From: Lachancea dasiensis
Taxonomy: Eukaryota > Ascomycota > Saccharomycetes > Saccharomycetales > Saccharomycetaceae
Length of the DNA stretch: 64,000 nt
Direction of reading: 5' to 3'
Assembly (NCBI GenBank): GCA_900074725.1
Contig: LT598457.1
Coordinates: 1,488,001-1,552,000, forward strand
Both the position numbers and the translations under genes were made by a program. This document shows positions 1 through 10,162 of this stretch, piece by piece. Position 1 is the stretch's first letter. Each line of letters opens with the position of its first letter. The notes beneath the pieces are model-generated. The model ran no database searches and was not told where the DNA came from. It saw only the letters and a list, made by a program, of their open reading frames with translations.

Positions 1-1340
1 CTGCCCATGGGAAGCAACAACACATTACTCTTGAGTTGAGTTTGGAAAGTAAGTGTGATAGGAATGGAGCCACCTTCTCTGGTGAAATCGGGCTCCACTC
101 CATGAACAGCTTTAGTAGCCTCAGCAGCGGCAGTGAAAGACGCATTGAAAGGGTCTGAGACCCAGTAGTCGCCGTCATGAATCAACTCGGCTTTCATACT
201 GTTGGGGGAGCCCAAAGATTTAAAGACCTCGTTACAGTGATCGATGACAAGCTTGTCAAGCTTGGCCGACTCAATGTTGGGCACTGTTCTGATAGAAAAT
301 TTACCGACAACGCGAGATGGGATCACGGTTTTGGCACCTTGGGTTGAAAACGCACCCTCGACACCGTGGATAGACAAAGATGGGAATCTCCATCTGTGCA
401 TAAGAATCTCAGGCTTGTTGTCATACAAGCAGGTTTGGGACCCGGAAGCAGCATTCATCTCTTCGACGGAGAAATCAATCTTTTCGTACAGTTCCTTTTC
501 CTTTTCTGTCACAGGAGCAACCATCTCAGCGATACCCTTTATCAAGATACGGCCCTGGGAGTCCACCAAAGAGCTAAAGATCTTCACCAAATCAATCATA
601 GGTTCGGCAACCACACCGCCGAACATACCGGAGTGCAAATCGGCACCGGGGCCCTCCACGATGATTTGGTAGTAGTTGCAGCCTCTCAAACCGTACGTCA
701 ACACGGGCTTTTTGGTACCCAGCCAATAGTTGTCCGAGATACAAACGGTATCGACACCTTTGAAATATTTGTCGGCTTCTTCGGCAATGAGCTGGTCCAG
801 CCCGATGGACCCAGACTCCTCCATACCTTCAAAACACCCCACAAGGTTGACTGGCAGCTCCAGGCCTAGTTCGCGGTGCGCCTCCACAACGTTGAGCCAT
901 CCGTTCAATGGCCCGGTGTCGTCGGAAGACCCTCTAGCGCGCATAAGTTGTTTTTCCTCGTCGATCACCAACGTGAAGGGTTCGGAAAGCCATCCATCCT
1001 CCAAAGCGGCTGGCTGGACGTCATAGTGCCCGTAAACCAACACAGTTTTCTTGGCTGGGTCATTGCCGTAGCGAGCAAGCACCACTGGAGGCAGTGGCAG
1101 TTTTGGGTTTTCCACTGGGGGAGGTTGGACTCCAAGGTCCTTCAACTGAATGTCCTGAAATCCGAGCTTTTCCAGTTCATCTCTGAGGAAATGAGCTTTT
1201 TTCACAACCATAGGTCTGAGACTTTCGTCTGCAGAAACTGCAGGAATGGCCACGGCCTTGGCGAGGCGGTCGATGAAGCGGGGCTTCAATTCGTCGATCT
1301 TGGCGAACAACCCATCGAAATTACCGTCTAATTGTGACAT
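1..1340 (-). CDS. DUG1: Cys-Gly metallodipeptidase Dug1 (partial, C-terminus outside window)
   Basis: Translating the minus strand from the ATG at 1340 gives 446 codons that run off the left edge. The protein begins MSQLDGNFDGLFAKID and carries the M20-family metal motif LVYGHYDVQP around residues 101-110 (zinc-type His and Asp), followed by RGSSDDTGPLNG and EGMEESGSIGLDELI, as in the CNDP2/Dug1 dipeptidases. Dug1 hydrolyses Cys-Gly during glutathione breakdown in the cytosol. S. cerevisiae Dug1 is about 481 residues, so roughly 35 C-terminal residues are missing. The neighbour at 2102 is the YFR045W homologue, matching the YFR044C-YFR045W order. Confidence is high from motifs and synteny. 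Confidence 0.96.
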   Translation of the reverse strand, partial: MSQLDGNFDGLFAKIDELKPRFIDRLAKAVAIPAVSADESLRPMVVKKAHFLRDELEKLGFQDIQLKDLGVQPPPVENPKLPLPPVVLARYGNDPAKKTVLVYGHYDVQPAALEDGWLSEPFTLVIDEEKQLMRARGSSDDTGPLNGWLNVVEAHRELGLELPVNLVGCFEGMEESGSIGLDQLIAEEADKYFKGVDTVCISDNYWLGTKKPVLTYGLRGCNYYQIIVEGPGADLHSGMFGGVVAEPMIDLVKIFSSLVDSQGRILIKGIAEMVAPVTEKEKELYEKIDFSVEEMNAASGSQTCLYDNKPEILMHRWRFPSLSIHGVEGAFSTQGAKTVIPSRVVGKFSIRTVPNIESAKLDKLVIDHCNEVFKSLGSPNSMKAELIHDGDYWVSDPFNASFTAAAEATKAVHGVEPDFTREGGSIPITLTFQTQLKSNVLLLPMG

Positions 1341-2101
1341 CGTATTTGTGTGTGCTTGTTTCAATGCTGATGGTCTACTCTGTACTTTGATGGTTGAGAG
1401 CACCACTTGTGAATTCGTCAATAATCTGTGAGTGGTGAGAGACTTGAAAGGTGTCAATTTCTGATTTACCAATCCACTGTTTCTCAACATACATATACAC
1501 TACGTGCTGAGTGCTCTGGGTATTGACTGAAGCTTATGTTTGTTTCGCCGCGTGCGGACTTGGCTCAATCAATTCTACGCCTAAGATTGTCTAAGTTAAA
1601 GGCTCGGCAGAGTCTACTTCGGCGTTGTTTACTAGACACACTGGTCAAACGTCCACTGCAGTAGTTGGTCCTTTGAGCGCCGTGAAATGGCCGACGGGGC
1701 CGGTTCACAGCTGATAAGGTAGGCCCAAAAGGTCTTTTTCCAGACAATTTGACATAGGCTGGAAGCAGTGGATTTGGGAAGCAGTCTGGAAACAAACAGG
1801 AAACATGTAATATCGCGTTCCACGGAACTGAATTTGGCATGTCGCCACTTGCCGAAGGGAATGGAGACTGGAAACAGCGGCACCTGGAAACACACGGGAA
1901 ACAAACTGGAAAATGGGTAGGAAATGATATTATTTACACGCTGTTGGGGCGATTGGAAGCAATGGTGGTCTGGAAACAAACGAGAAACGTATTGGAAGCG
2001 CAATGTCGAATATCAATACAATAAAGTTGCATGGCAGGTAGGCCAGACACGATTGAAGCATAACACCAGATCGTTAACCGGGCAGAGACGCTGCGTGTAA
2101 G
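1341..2101. other. Divergent intergenic region DUG1 / YFR045W
   Basis: This is the shared upstream region of DUG1 (minus) and the YFR045W homologue (plus). I see no gene. Open frames on the minus strand between 1565 and 2003 are low-complexity products of the repeated GGAAAC/GGAAGC motifs described separately. Confidence 0.6.
1758..2000. repeat. Cluster of degenerate GGAAAC/GGAAGC motifs
   Basis: About a dozen copies of GGAAAC or GGAAGC occur in three groups (about 1758-1805, 1864-1905 and 1951-2000). The composite TCTGGAAACAAAC followed by a second GAAAC appears near 1786 and again near 1970, and GGAAGCARTGG appears near 1760 and 1954. The copies share orientation but have irregular spacing, so this is not a simple tandem array. 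Function is unknown. It lies 100-350 bp upstream of the YFR045W start, so it could be a regulator-binding cluster or a decayed minisatellite. Confidence 0.6.
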
Positions 2102-3134
2102 ATGCCTGAAGTAAGTGATATTCCGCTGCCTTTGTGCCGTTCCACTTGGATGTAATATTGACTAACCTGTTCAGCCTTTGCTCACGTCGATCGTGGCGGG
2201 AAGCACGGCGGCGGTGTTCCAGACCACCGTGTCGTATCCGTTTGAGTTCCTCAAGACTGGGCTGCAACTGCACCGCGCGCTTCCTGGCGCACCGCCTTTC
2301 GAGATGATGCATCAAGTAAAAACGTACTTTGCGGGCTGCGCGGCGCTCAACGTGGGGACTCTGCTGAAGACTGCGACCAGGTTCACCACGTTTGATAGCG
2401 CCTGCCAGCTTCTGCGCGACCCAGAAAGCGGGTCGAGCATGCTGAGTGGACCGCGTTTACTGGCTGCCGGAGTCATCACCGGCTTCATGGAATCGCTATT
2501 GGTCATTCCCTTCGAAAACATCAAGACCACAATGGTGGAAAATGCTCTGAGGAGCCAGAACCCGGGGTTGGAAAAATCAACGAGTGAGGCTAGACCAAGG
2601 TTCCACGCGAGCAAACCAGCAAAGTTGCATTCACGTCAAAAGTGGTTTTTACATTACGAATCACACCCTTCCTCCAACTTTTTCACCACTATACAAGAGA
2701 TGTACCGGACTCGAGGCGTGCGTGGATTTGGCCAAGCCGCCGTGTGCACTATAATTCGTCAGACCTCGAACTCTGCGGTGCGCTTCACCACCTACACAAG
2801 CTTAAAACAACTCATTTCCCCAAACAAGCCTCTAAACGAATACTATGCATTTGCACTGGGGCTTGTGTCTTCATGCGCTGTAGTTGCGGTCACTCAGCCC
2901 ATTGATGTTATCAAGACTCGCATGCAATCAAAGTACTCGTATTTCAATTACAAAAACTCTTTGAATTGTGCGTACAGAATTTTTGTAGAGGAAGGCGTAC
3001 CCATGTTTTGGAAAGGATGGGCACCAAGACTCATGAAGGTAGGCCTTTCTGGCGGAGTCTCTTTTGGGGTGTTTCAATACGTGGAGAATCTCATGAACTC
3101 GGTTGCAAAGCCGAAGAGCATGGATCATGACTAA
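2102..3134 (+). CDS. YFR045W: Mitochondrial carrier family protein, YFR045W homologue (two exons)
   Basis: Exon 1 is only ATG CCT GAA (2102-2110); exon 2 runs from 2175 to 3134. Splicing gives about 322 residues beginning MPEPLLTSIVAGSTAAV. Three carrier repeats are visible, each with the Px[DE]xx[KR] signature: PFEFLK, PFENIK and PIDVIK. This is the SLC25 inner-membrane fold with six helices; similarity is to the tricarboxylate-carrier (Ctp1-like) branch, but the substrate cannot be read from sequence. The S. cerevisiae gene beside DUG1 also has a short first exon and an intron, supporting this model. Without splicing the frame has no suitable ATG, since the long open frame starts at a TTG (2178). 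Confidence 0.92.
2111..2174 (+). other. Spliceosomal intron in the YFR045W homologue
   Basis: Donor GTAAGT begins at 2111. A branch-point-like GACTAAC lies at about 2159-2165 and the acceptor CAG ends at 2174. The intron is 64 nt and joins two in-frame exons (9 nt plus the long exon). It is positionally conserved with the YFR045W intron of S. cerevisiae. Confidence 0.9.
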
Positions 3135-3277
3135 CTCAAGTAAAGTGCCAGGTCATTATCAGCACGTATATTTTGCAAGCATAATATATTGCATACTTTT
3201 TGAGAGGGTTCTTTAGATATCAATCACGTCTCGAAAACTATTGTACATTTGCTAAGTATTCATTTCTATTAAGTCAT

Positions 3278-5662
3278 CTAGTATAGGTTGACTGCGTTGT
3301 CGACAACACAACCGGGTGCTCCAGTGGCCCTCTCCACCAGGGTACCAATCTCGTAAACTTTTTCGTTAGTCTGGGCTAGCAACTCCTTGACTCTGACGAC
3401 GTTCTCTTTCTCCACGATCAGAACCATACCAATACCCAAGTTGAGAGTTTTCAAGATGTCGTCTGTTGGCACGTTACCAGCCTTTCCGAACCACTTGAAA
3501 ACTTCAGGCACCTCCCAGGTGTTCATGTCCACTCTGGCCTGCAAATGGTCTGGCAAAGCACGAGGGATGTTTTCCACCAAGCCACCACCGGTAATGTGGG
3601 CCAAACCCAACAGTAGACTCTCCCTGATCGAAGGTAGAAGTTGCTTGACGTAAATTCTGGTGGGCACTAGAGTTGCCTCACCAACGGATTTAGACGAGTC
3701 CCAAGGGCACACGTCGTCCCAGGCTAGGCCAACAGTTTCGATAATTTTCCTCACCAAAGAAAAACCGTTTGAGTGCAGTCCGTCAGACCCCAAACCAAGC
3801 AAAACATTACCGGCAGCCATTTTTTCGACCTTGGGCAGGATGGCATTCTTGTTGACAGCACCGACAGCAGTACCATTGGTATCGTAGTGACCCGCAGGAT
3901 ACATGCCGGGCATTTCAGAGGTTTCGCCTCCGACCAACGCACAGCCCGCAGCTATACATCCATCAGCGACACCGGAAACGAAATCAGAAGCAACTTTGAT
4001 ATCCAAGGCACCCGTAGCGAAATAGTCCAGAAAAATCAAAGGCTCAGCACCTTGAACAACCAAGTCGTTGACATTCATAGCGACCAAATCAACACCGACG
4101 GTGTCATGAATGTTGGTCTCTTGAGCAATCATCAGCTTAGTCCCAACACCATCTGTGGCAGCTACAAGCAAAGTTTCATCGGTGTTGTACCCAGCAGCCT
4201 TCAGATCAAATAGGCCACCAAACCCACCGATGTCGGAATCAGCACCAGCTCTCTTGGTGGACTTGACTTTTTCCTTGATCTTTTGCACGAGCAAATTTCC
4301 GTTATCCACAGACACACCAGCCTCAGCGTATGTAATAGACTTCCCCACAACAGACTCTTCCGCCGCTTTGAAGGCGCGGTGAGCAATGTCTTTTCTGAAA
4401 TATCTGTTCTTGAATTGAATGCATTCGACCCCTTGATAGGCCTTATCAACTGCTTCCTTCAGAGTTGGGGCAACAGCAGAAGCAGCGATGACCCTACCGC
4501 CAGCAGTCACAACATTGCCGTCTTGCTCTTTGGTGCCGGCGTGAAAGATATATGCATCCTTTGGAAGTTGGGTGGTATCTATGTCAATAACATCACCCTT
4601 GGCATACGACTCAGGGTATCCACCGGCTGCAAGTACAACAGTGGTTGCAAAAGAGTTTTCCTTGATCTTGATTTCTACAGAATCTAGTCTGTGTTCAGCA
4701 GCAGCCAAAAATACTTGTGCCAAATCGGTCTCTTCCGACAGCAATGGCAAAACGGTCTGCGTCTCAGGATCGCCGAATCTGACGTTGTACTCCAAAACTT
4801 TAGGACCATCCTTTGTTAGAATAAAACCTGTGAAGAGCACACCAACAAAGGGTAATCCGTCCTTCCTCATACCAGCAATGGTAGGCTTAATTGCCTCTTC
4901 TTCCATTCTTTTGAGCAAAGCAGGCGTGGCAGCAGGAGCAGGGGCGTAGGCACCCATACCACCGGTGTTCAGACCAGTGTCGTTCTCTCCAACGCGCTTG
5001 TGGTCCTGGGCGGGGGGCAGGTTGAAATGCGAGTAGCCGTCAGAAATGGTCAAAATCGAAATCTCGTCACCCTCCAAAAATTCCTCAATAACAATGGAGT
5101 CCCCAGCGGCGCCAAATTGTCTCTCAACCATCATGGCTTTCAAAGCTTGTTGGGCCTCTTCTGTGGACGTAGGAATCAAAACACCTTTACCCGCAGCAAT
5201 CCCATCGGCTTTGAGCACGACTTGGTAGTCCACTTTGTCCAAGTATGCCTTGGCCGCTTCGTAGTTGTCAAAGTTGGCATAGCGAGCAGTTGGAATGTGG
5301 TGCTTGGCCATGAAGTCCTTGGAAAAAGTTTTAGAGCCCTCGAAGAGCGCTGCCTTGGAAGAAGGACCAAAAACTGGAATTCCGACCTTGGCAAATACGC
5401 TTGAAATGCCGTCCACTAAAGGCTGTTCAGGGCCTGGAACCACCAACCCAACATCATGTTCGACCGCGAATTTTTGCAGCGCCTCGAACTGCGCTGGGAT
5501 GGGGCTCAGATCGCTCACATTGATCACTTTTCCACCAATCTTGGCCGTTCCCCCGTTACCGGGAGCCACATAAACCTTAGCAACTGACGGAGAAACAGCT
5601 AGTTTCCACACCAGAGCGTGCTCCCTACCACCATTTCCTAATACCAAAATGTTTAGAGCCAT
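3278..5662 (-). CDS. ADE5,7: Bifunctional GAR synthetase / AIR synthetase Ade5,7
   Basis: This 794-residue protein fuses two purine-synthesis enzymes. The N-terminal half (about 1-430) is the phosphoribosylamine-glycine ligase: VLGNGGREHALVW at the start, the ATP-grasp segment VLKADGIAAGKGV near residue 150, and NVRFGDPETQ. The C-terminal half (about 445-790) is the phosphoribosyl-formylglycinamidine cyclo-ligase: TDGVGTKLMIA, GGETSEMPGMY and HITGGGLVENIPRAL. Length matches S. cerevisiae Ade5,7 (802). It catalyses steps 2 and 5 of IMP synthesis in the cytosol. Its 3' end faces the carrier gene's 3' end, 143 bp away. The ATG at 5662 begins MALNILVLG, which fits the family start. Confidence 0.98.
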   Translation of the reverse strand: MALNILVLGNGGREHALVWKLAVSPSVAKVYVAPGNGGTAKIGGKVINVSDLSPIPAQFEALQKFAVEHDVGLVVPGPEQPLVDGISSVFAKVGIPVFGPSSKAALFEGSKTFSKDFMAKHHIPTARYANFDNYEAAKAYLDKVDYQVVLKADGIAAGKGVLIPTSTEEAQQALKAMMVERQFGAAGDSIVIEEFLEGDEISILTISDGYSHFNLPPAQDHKRVGENDTGLNTGGMGAYAPAPAATPALLKRMEEEAIKPTIAGMRKDGLPFVGVLFTGFILTKDGPKVLEYNVRFGDPETQTVLPLLSEETDLAQVFLAAAEHRLDSVEIKIKENSFATTVVLAAGGYPESYAKGDVIDIDTTQLPKDAYIFHAGTKEQDGNVVTAGGRVIAASAVAPTLKEAVDKAYQGVECIQFKNRYFRKDIAHRAFKAAEESVVGKSITYAEAGVSVDNGNLLVQKIKEKVKSTKRAGADSDIGGFGGLFDLKAAGYNTDETLLVAATDGVGTKLMIAQETNIHDTVGVDLVAMNVNDLVVQGAEPLIFLDYFATGALDIKVASDFVSGVADGCIAAGCALVGGETSEMPGMYPAGHYDTNGTAVGAVNKNAILPKVEKMAAGNVLLGLGSDGLHSNGFSLVRKIIETVGLAWDDVCPWDSSKSVGEATLVPTRIYVKQLLPSIRESLLLGLAHITGGGLVENIPRALPDHLQARVDMNTWEVPEVFKWFGKAGNVPTDDILKTLNLGIGMVLIVEKENVVRVKELLAQTNEKVYEIGTLVERATGAPGCVVDNAVNLY

Positions 5663-6861
5663 CCTTGACTATAGTTAAACTAATCCCTTCAGTAGAACCG
5701 GTTCTAGAAGTACTTTCGCCTTACCAATCTTAGTGTTGTCCCTTCTGTTGAAGTACTGAAGAGGTGGCCAGTAGAGTGCTCTGTAATAAATACTGGTTTC
5801 GATGACTAGTCCAATTAACCAGAATTAATATATTAACTCAGTGGTCATCTCATAAGGATGCTAATATGAAGGTAATTTTTCACATCGAATACGAGTCAAC
5901 GATTCAATCGGTAGAGGTCAGGGAATCCCTGCAGGAGCATTACGCACGAAGAACACGCCAAAGACGAGTCGAGTGTGCTCGCAGGTTCTCGTGTGCCATG
6001 TTGCCATCCGCTCAGACTTCGTGTAAGAGAAATGTGGTTCAAGCGGCGATCAGATCAAACCATATCTTTCGTTTTAGCTGACGCGCCAGAGAAACTGGGC
6101 CCAATGATAGTAAAGAATGAGGTGTCTCTTGCCGTGGTAGTTTCTGATTATGCAGTTTGCGGACAACAGCGGCGGGCCCTTTGAGGCTTGGTAGCACTTT
6201 CTGTATTGTATAGCCACTTTTTCAATAGCAGTTGCCGGATATGAGGGCTAATGAGGACTCCCATGGCATATAGTAGAATATAATCGTCTTCCTGATCTAA
6301 AAAGCAGCAGCTTTATGTTGTAGACAGGAGCTTGGGTCCCATCGTGAACTGCCAAGAAGTTATTGCAGGCCTGGAAGCACAATACAAGCATGGTTGCGGA
6401 CCCCGTCTTGGTTCTCTGTACTTCGAGACAAGTGTAGTAGATTAGATTGGTCGCTTCATTGTCAGAAGCCTGCTAGCCTATAACAGAAGAGCACGTCAAC
6501 GTTCAATTTGATTCAGCGGTCAGCGGCTATCACAGGCTCATAATTAGAATTACTCACACGGCGTCTAGGATGTCTTTCAAAGGCGATCGTATTATATTTG
6601 AAACAAACTCTCGGCAATGCTTCATCTGGCTGGCATCAAATTCAACATCGATGCTCTTTGGGACATGTCGTTTAGCGACATTGTGTCACTTATAGTTTGT
6701 CTCTACTATTATGATCTATAATTTTTCAGAGTAATCTGTCGTCAAGCTCATCGGCATTTCACATCTTAAGTTACGGACCAAGAAAGTGTATTCTTCGTGA
6801 AAAGTTCGGTCTAACACTAGCTCAAGGCTTTTTGGTTTGGGATTCTTCATCTACTTAAGAT
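5663..6861. promoter_or_regulatory. Divergent upstream region ADE5,7 / MTO1
   Basis: A 1.2-kb region lies between the ADE5,7 and MTO1 starts. Short open frames around 5866-6184 show no recognisable protein. One GAGTCA (TGACTC on the gene strand) lies at 5893-5898, about 230 bp upstream of ADE5,7; this is the Bas1/Gcn4 core known for purine genes, but a single hexamer is weak evidence. I see no RNA gene. Confidence 0.45.
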
Positions 6862-8886
6862 ATGTTTTGCCAAAAGCTGCGATCGAAGATCGCAGCTTTC
6901 AAGATTATAAGGAGGAATCTTAGTTTGAATGCTGAGTTGCGGGCTACATTAGGAAAAATTCCCGACTCCGGAGTGGTTGTTGTGGGGGGCGGACATGCTG
7001 GCTGTGAAGCAGCGGCTGGGTCATCCCGTTCTGGCGCTTCTACTGTTCTAGTAACGCCATTTCTGGATAAAATCGGAACCTGCTCCTGCAATCCGTCGAT
7101 GGGTGGTGTTGGGAAGGGAACGCTCCTCAGAGAAGTAGATGCGCTAGACGGTGTTGCGCCTAAGGTTACGGATCAAGCAGGTATTCAGTACAAGATGTTA
7201 AACAAGAGCAGAGGAGCAGCTGTGTGGGGCCCACGGGCACAGATCGATAGAGATATTTACCTTACAGAAATGCAAAAGGCGCTCTTGAATTACAAAAACT
7301 TGACGCTGTATGAGGGTAAAGTCAAAGATTTGATTATTGACACTGAAAAATCAAGCAGGGAAACCGGTAGCCATGGTTTAGTGGTGGGTGTGATATTAGA
7401 AGACGGTAGGATTCTGAAGACCTCCAGTGTGGTCATCACAACAGGTACATTTCTCAGTGCTGAAATTCACATAGGTATGAAAAGCTTTCCAGCGGGCAGG
7501 ATGGGTGAAGATCCGACCTATGGCATCAGTGGAACTTTACGTGACGCTGGTTTCAAGCTTGGAAGGCTTAAAACAGGTACGCCTGCGCGCTTAGATGGGC
7601 GGACAATTGATTATACTCATTTGGAAAAACAATATGGGGATAATCCTCCCCATCCAATGAGTTTCGTGAATGAAAATGTTGCTATCAAAGACCAGGTGCT
7701 GTGTCATGGGACATACACGACGCCGGCCATTCACGAGTACTTGAAAGCCAACTTCCACCAAGCACTGCATATACGAGAAACCATTCGTGGTCCACGCTAC
7801 TGTCCCTCTATCGAGGCCAAAATTACACGGTTTGCTGATAAGGACTCGCATAAAATTTGGCTTGAACCTGAAGGTTTAAATTCTCACACTGTATATCCCA
7901 ATGGTATTTCTAACTCAATGCCGGAGGACGTTCAGATGAAGTTTATGCGAATGATACCGGGTCTCGAAAAAGTTGATATTTTGCAGCCTGCGTACGGGGT
8001 AGAATACGATTATATCGATCCACGCGCGCTGCACGCCACTTTGGAAACAAAACCCGTAACTGGTCTTTTTTTGGCGGGCCAAATCAATGGTACCACAGGG
8101 TACGAGGAAGCTTGTGCGCAAGGCATCGTTGCAGGAATCAACGCCGGTTTGGCCAACCAGGGGAAACCGCCTTTTATTCTTTCGAGATCAGACGGTTACA
8201 TTGGCGTCTTGATTGACGATTTGATTACCAAGGGTGTTGAAGAGCCCTATAGAATGTTTACTTCTAGATCTGAGTTTCGTGTAAGTGTTCGCGCCGATAA
8301 TGCTGATCTTCGTCTGACACCGCTTGCGCGGCAAGCTGGCGTGATCAGCGATGAAAGATGGAGAAGCTTTCAGTCCCATAAGCAGCTGTTCACTGAGATT
8401 GTTACCAAGTTATCAACTTTCGAACTGAGTGCCAGAAAATGGGAAAATGTTCTAGGACTTCCCGTGGCTGACAGTGCGAGAAATAGAACCGCGTGGGAAA
8501 TGTTCAGATTTACAGGGGTGGACTACGAGCGTTTAGTGAGCAATGTCCCGGATCTTAAGAGTGACAATTCCCAGATCCCGAAACACGTTTTACTTAAAGT
8601 CAATGTTGAGGGAAAATACGCTCCTTACATCAAGAAACAGGAGCAGTACATTAGAGCTTTTCAGGCTGACGAAAACATGACACTGCCGCAGGGCTTCGAC
8701 TATTCTAGCATGCCTTCCCTCAGCTCTGAGTGCAAAGGAATTTTAAATTTAGTTCAGCCGGCCACCATTGGGCAAGCCAGAAGGATACAAGGCATCACAC
8801 CAGCGTCACTTTTTGAACTATACAAATTAACAAGGTTTAGGCAACACAACCTTAACAAAATTGCCACTGACAACGATAGAAAATAG
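6862..8886 (+). CDS. MTO1: Mitochondrial tRNA wobble-uridine modification protein Mto1 (MnmG/GidA family)
   Basis: This 674-residue protein has a basic, amphipathic N-terminus (about 1-30) like a mitochondrial presequence, then the FAD-binding motif [14 protein letters not shown] and the family signatures [25 protein letters not shown] and [16 protein letters not shown]. With Mss1 it installs the 5-carboxymethylaminomethyl group on wobble uridine 34 of mitochondrial tRNAs. S. cerevisiae Mto1 is 669 residues. The ATG at 6862 is the first in frame and keeps the presequence. A perfect 12-bp inverted repeat lies within codons 4-13. The 3' end is 20 bp from that of the convergent CNN1-like gene. 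Confidence 0.97.
   Translation: MFCQKLRSKIAAFKIIRRNLSLNAELRATLGKIPDSGVVVVGGGHAGCEAAAGSSRSGASTVLVTPFLDKIGTCSCNPSMGGVGKGTLLREVDALDGVAPKVTDQAGIQYKMLNKSRGAAVWGPRAQIDRDIYLTEMQKALLNYKNLTLYEGKVKDLIIDTEKSSRETGSHGLVVGVILEDGRILKTSSVVITTGTFLSAEIHIGMKSFPAGRMGEDPTYGISGTLRDAGFKLGRLKTGTPARLDGRTIDYTHLEKQYGDNPPHPMSFVNENVAIKDQVLCHGTYTTPAIHEYLKANFHQALHIRETIRGPRYCPSIEAKITRFADKDSHKIWLEPEGLNSHTVYPNGISNSMPEDVQMKFMRMIPGLEKVDILQPAYGVEYDYIDPRALHATLETKPVTGLFLAGQINGTTGYEEACAQGIVAGINAGLANQGKPPFILSRSDGYIGVLIDDLITKGVEEPYRMFTSRSEFRVSVRADNADLRLTPLARQAGVISDERWRSFQSHKQLFTEIVTKLSTFELSARKWENVLGLPVADSARNRTAWEMFRFTGVDYERLVSNVPDLKSDNSQIPKHVLLKVNVEGKYAPYIKKQEQYIRAFQADENMTLPQGFDYSSMPSLSSECKGILNLVQPATIGQARRIQGITPASLFELYKLTRFRQHNLNKIATDNDRK
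6873..6899 (+). other. Perfect 12-bp inverted repeat just inside MTO1
   Basis: The arms AAAGCTGCGATC (6873-6884) and GATCGCAGCTTT (6888-6899) are exact reverse complements around a GAA loop. In the mRNA this would fold into a stable hairpin starting 11 nt after the A of the start codon. It also encodes part of the presumed presequence (residues KLRSKIAAF). Confidence 0.85.
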
Positions 8887-8906
8887 GCATTATGTAAATA
8901 CTTCGA

Positions 8907-9812
8907 TCATGTAAAAAGTATATTTTCTAGAAACGTGAGATCTTCAGCGCAAAGATATTCGCTGCTAAACTCAAAAAATTGTAAGGGGGTGCAGCTTTCT
9001 GGAAGAAGATTATAATATTGAAGAAAAGTCGACACCTCATCAACATTTGCCTTGCCACCACCTTCTGGTAACTGTGACAGAGAGGGATACGATTCATCTG
9101 ATAAAAAATCGTGGAGTTCAAGTCTGGCATCACGAGCTAAACTGGATGATGTGGGAAGGAGAAATAGCCTTAAAATACTTGAAATGTCTTTGCAGCTAAG
9201 TGGCCTCTCTCTAGAAGATATGCTCTTCGAAGTATGCGGGCTATTATGCTGGTCATTGATACGGCTCTTAATGGATTCTGTGCCGCGGATGGGCGTAATG
9301 CCTGCATCAAATTGCATGCTTGGTGCTTGGTTGCTGGTGAACGGCAACGTTTCATCAAGTGTGTGTTCTTCAACGAACGTTTCCTCTGCAATTGGCACTT
9401 CCCCAAAGTCACTGGAGTTCCTCATACGCGGTGCGCCATTGAAACTTTCCGGAACGCCGTCTTCGTGAGACGGAGTAGCTAAACTTCTGGGTACGCTAGA
9501 ATCCTCCTGGATTTCAAGACTCAGCGTTTCCAAATGTGTCCTGGGCCGCTTTAGCCGCACAGCATTAGTGGAGAAACTAATTGACTGAGATAGCGGCCTT
9601 TTGCTCGTTTGTGAAGACGTGTCCTTGGCGCCTTCACTGAGGATAGCACCTGTGGTGTACGAACCTCGTCCGCTGGCTTCACTAGGGTCATCTCCGAAAT
9701 TTGATTCTCTCGACTCCGAACGTCGGTCTCCCAAACGTTGCTGGAAAAGTAAGCTGCTTAATTCACGAAGTTGATTTTTCTGGTGCGCCGGTCCAGAGGC
9801 AGCATCGTGCAT
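8907..9812 (-). CDS. CNN1: Probable kinetochore protein Cnn1 (CENP-T)
   Basis: This is a 301-residue protein, mostly polar and Ser-rich (about 1-210), with a compact C-terminal domain (about 212-301). The C-terminus reads as helices SSILRLFLL, DARLELHDFLS, NVDEVSTFLQYYNLLPES and TPLQFFEFSSEYL, closely following the layout of the CENP-T histone fold plus its extra C-terminal helices. CENP-T/Cnn1 binds DNA with Wip1/CENP-W and recruits the Ndc80 complex through its N-terminus. Position agrees: CNN1 is YFR046C, between YFR045W and BNA6 in S. cerevisiae, and both neighbours occur in this window. S. cerevisiae Cnn1 is longer (361). The call rests on position and fold pattern, not close identity. 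Confidence 0.75.
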   Translation of the reverse strand: MHDAASGPAHQKNQLRELSSLLFQQRLGDRRSESRESNFGDDPSEASGRGSYTTGAILSEGAKDTSSQTSKRPLSQSISFSTNAVRLKRPRTHLETLSLEIQEDSSVPRSLATPSHEDGVPESFNGAPRMRNSSDFGEVPIAEETFVEEHTLDETLPFTSNQAPSMQFDAGITPIRGTESIKSRINDQHNSPHTSKSISSRERPLSCKDISSILRLFLLPTSSSLARDARLELHDFLSDESYPSLSQLPEGGGKANVDEVSTFLQYYNLLPESCTPLQFFEFSSEYLCAEDLTFLENILFT

Positions 9813-10162
9813 TGTTTAAATCTTGACTCTCGGAAATTGTTCTAATAATGCTTCGGCATTTACAAAAGGCAAAATAAAGATTGCCTATTCAAATCATTCA
9901 AACATAGTAAACCTAATAACACAATACTCAGCAACAATGCTCAGCAACTTGCGACTTGTGTGGTCCTTGACACCAATATGAGATTATCTCAGATCTTCAT
10001 CGTTTAATTAATTTATAATCAATATTCAAAAATTTCAAACTGTCCAATGAGAGAAGAGCTAGCAGACCCTCTTCAAAATTGTCAATCGATAGCCGCCATA
10101 GGTCTTGAATCAAGACTTTTTATGGGTAGAGATTGATATGAACAGTAAGACAACTTATTAAA
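9813..10162. promoter_or_regulatory. Divergent promoter region CNN1-like / HAP2
   Basis: An AT-rich 350-bp region lies between two divergent starts, with an especially A/T-dense patch near 10000-10030. I recognise no specific operator. Confidence 0.4.

Noticed and set aside
1632-2003. Minus-strand frame of 123 codons in the DUG1/YFR045W gap
   Set aside because: Its repeated Phe/Ser/Pro/Cys segments come from the GGAAAC motif cluster, and no family is recognised.
5893-5898. GAGTCA as a strong Bas1/Gcn4 site for ADE5,7
   Set aside because: It is a single hexamer with no second copy nearby, so it is mentioned only within the intergenic entry.
5866-6184. Small frames in the ADE5,7/MTO1 gap
   Set aside because: They are short, lack homology by eye, and overlap in different frames.
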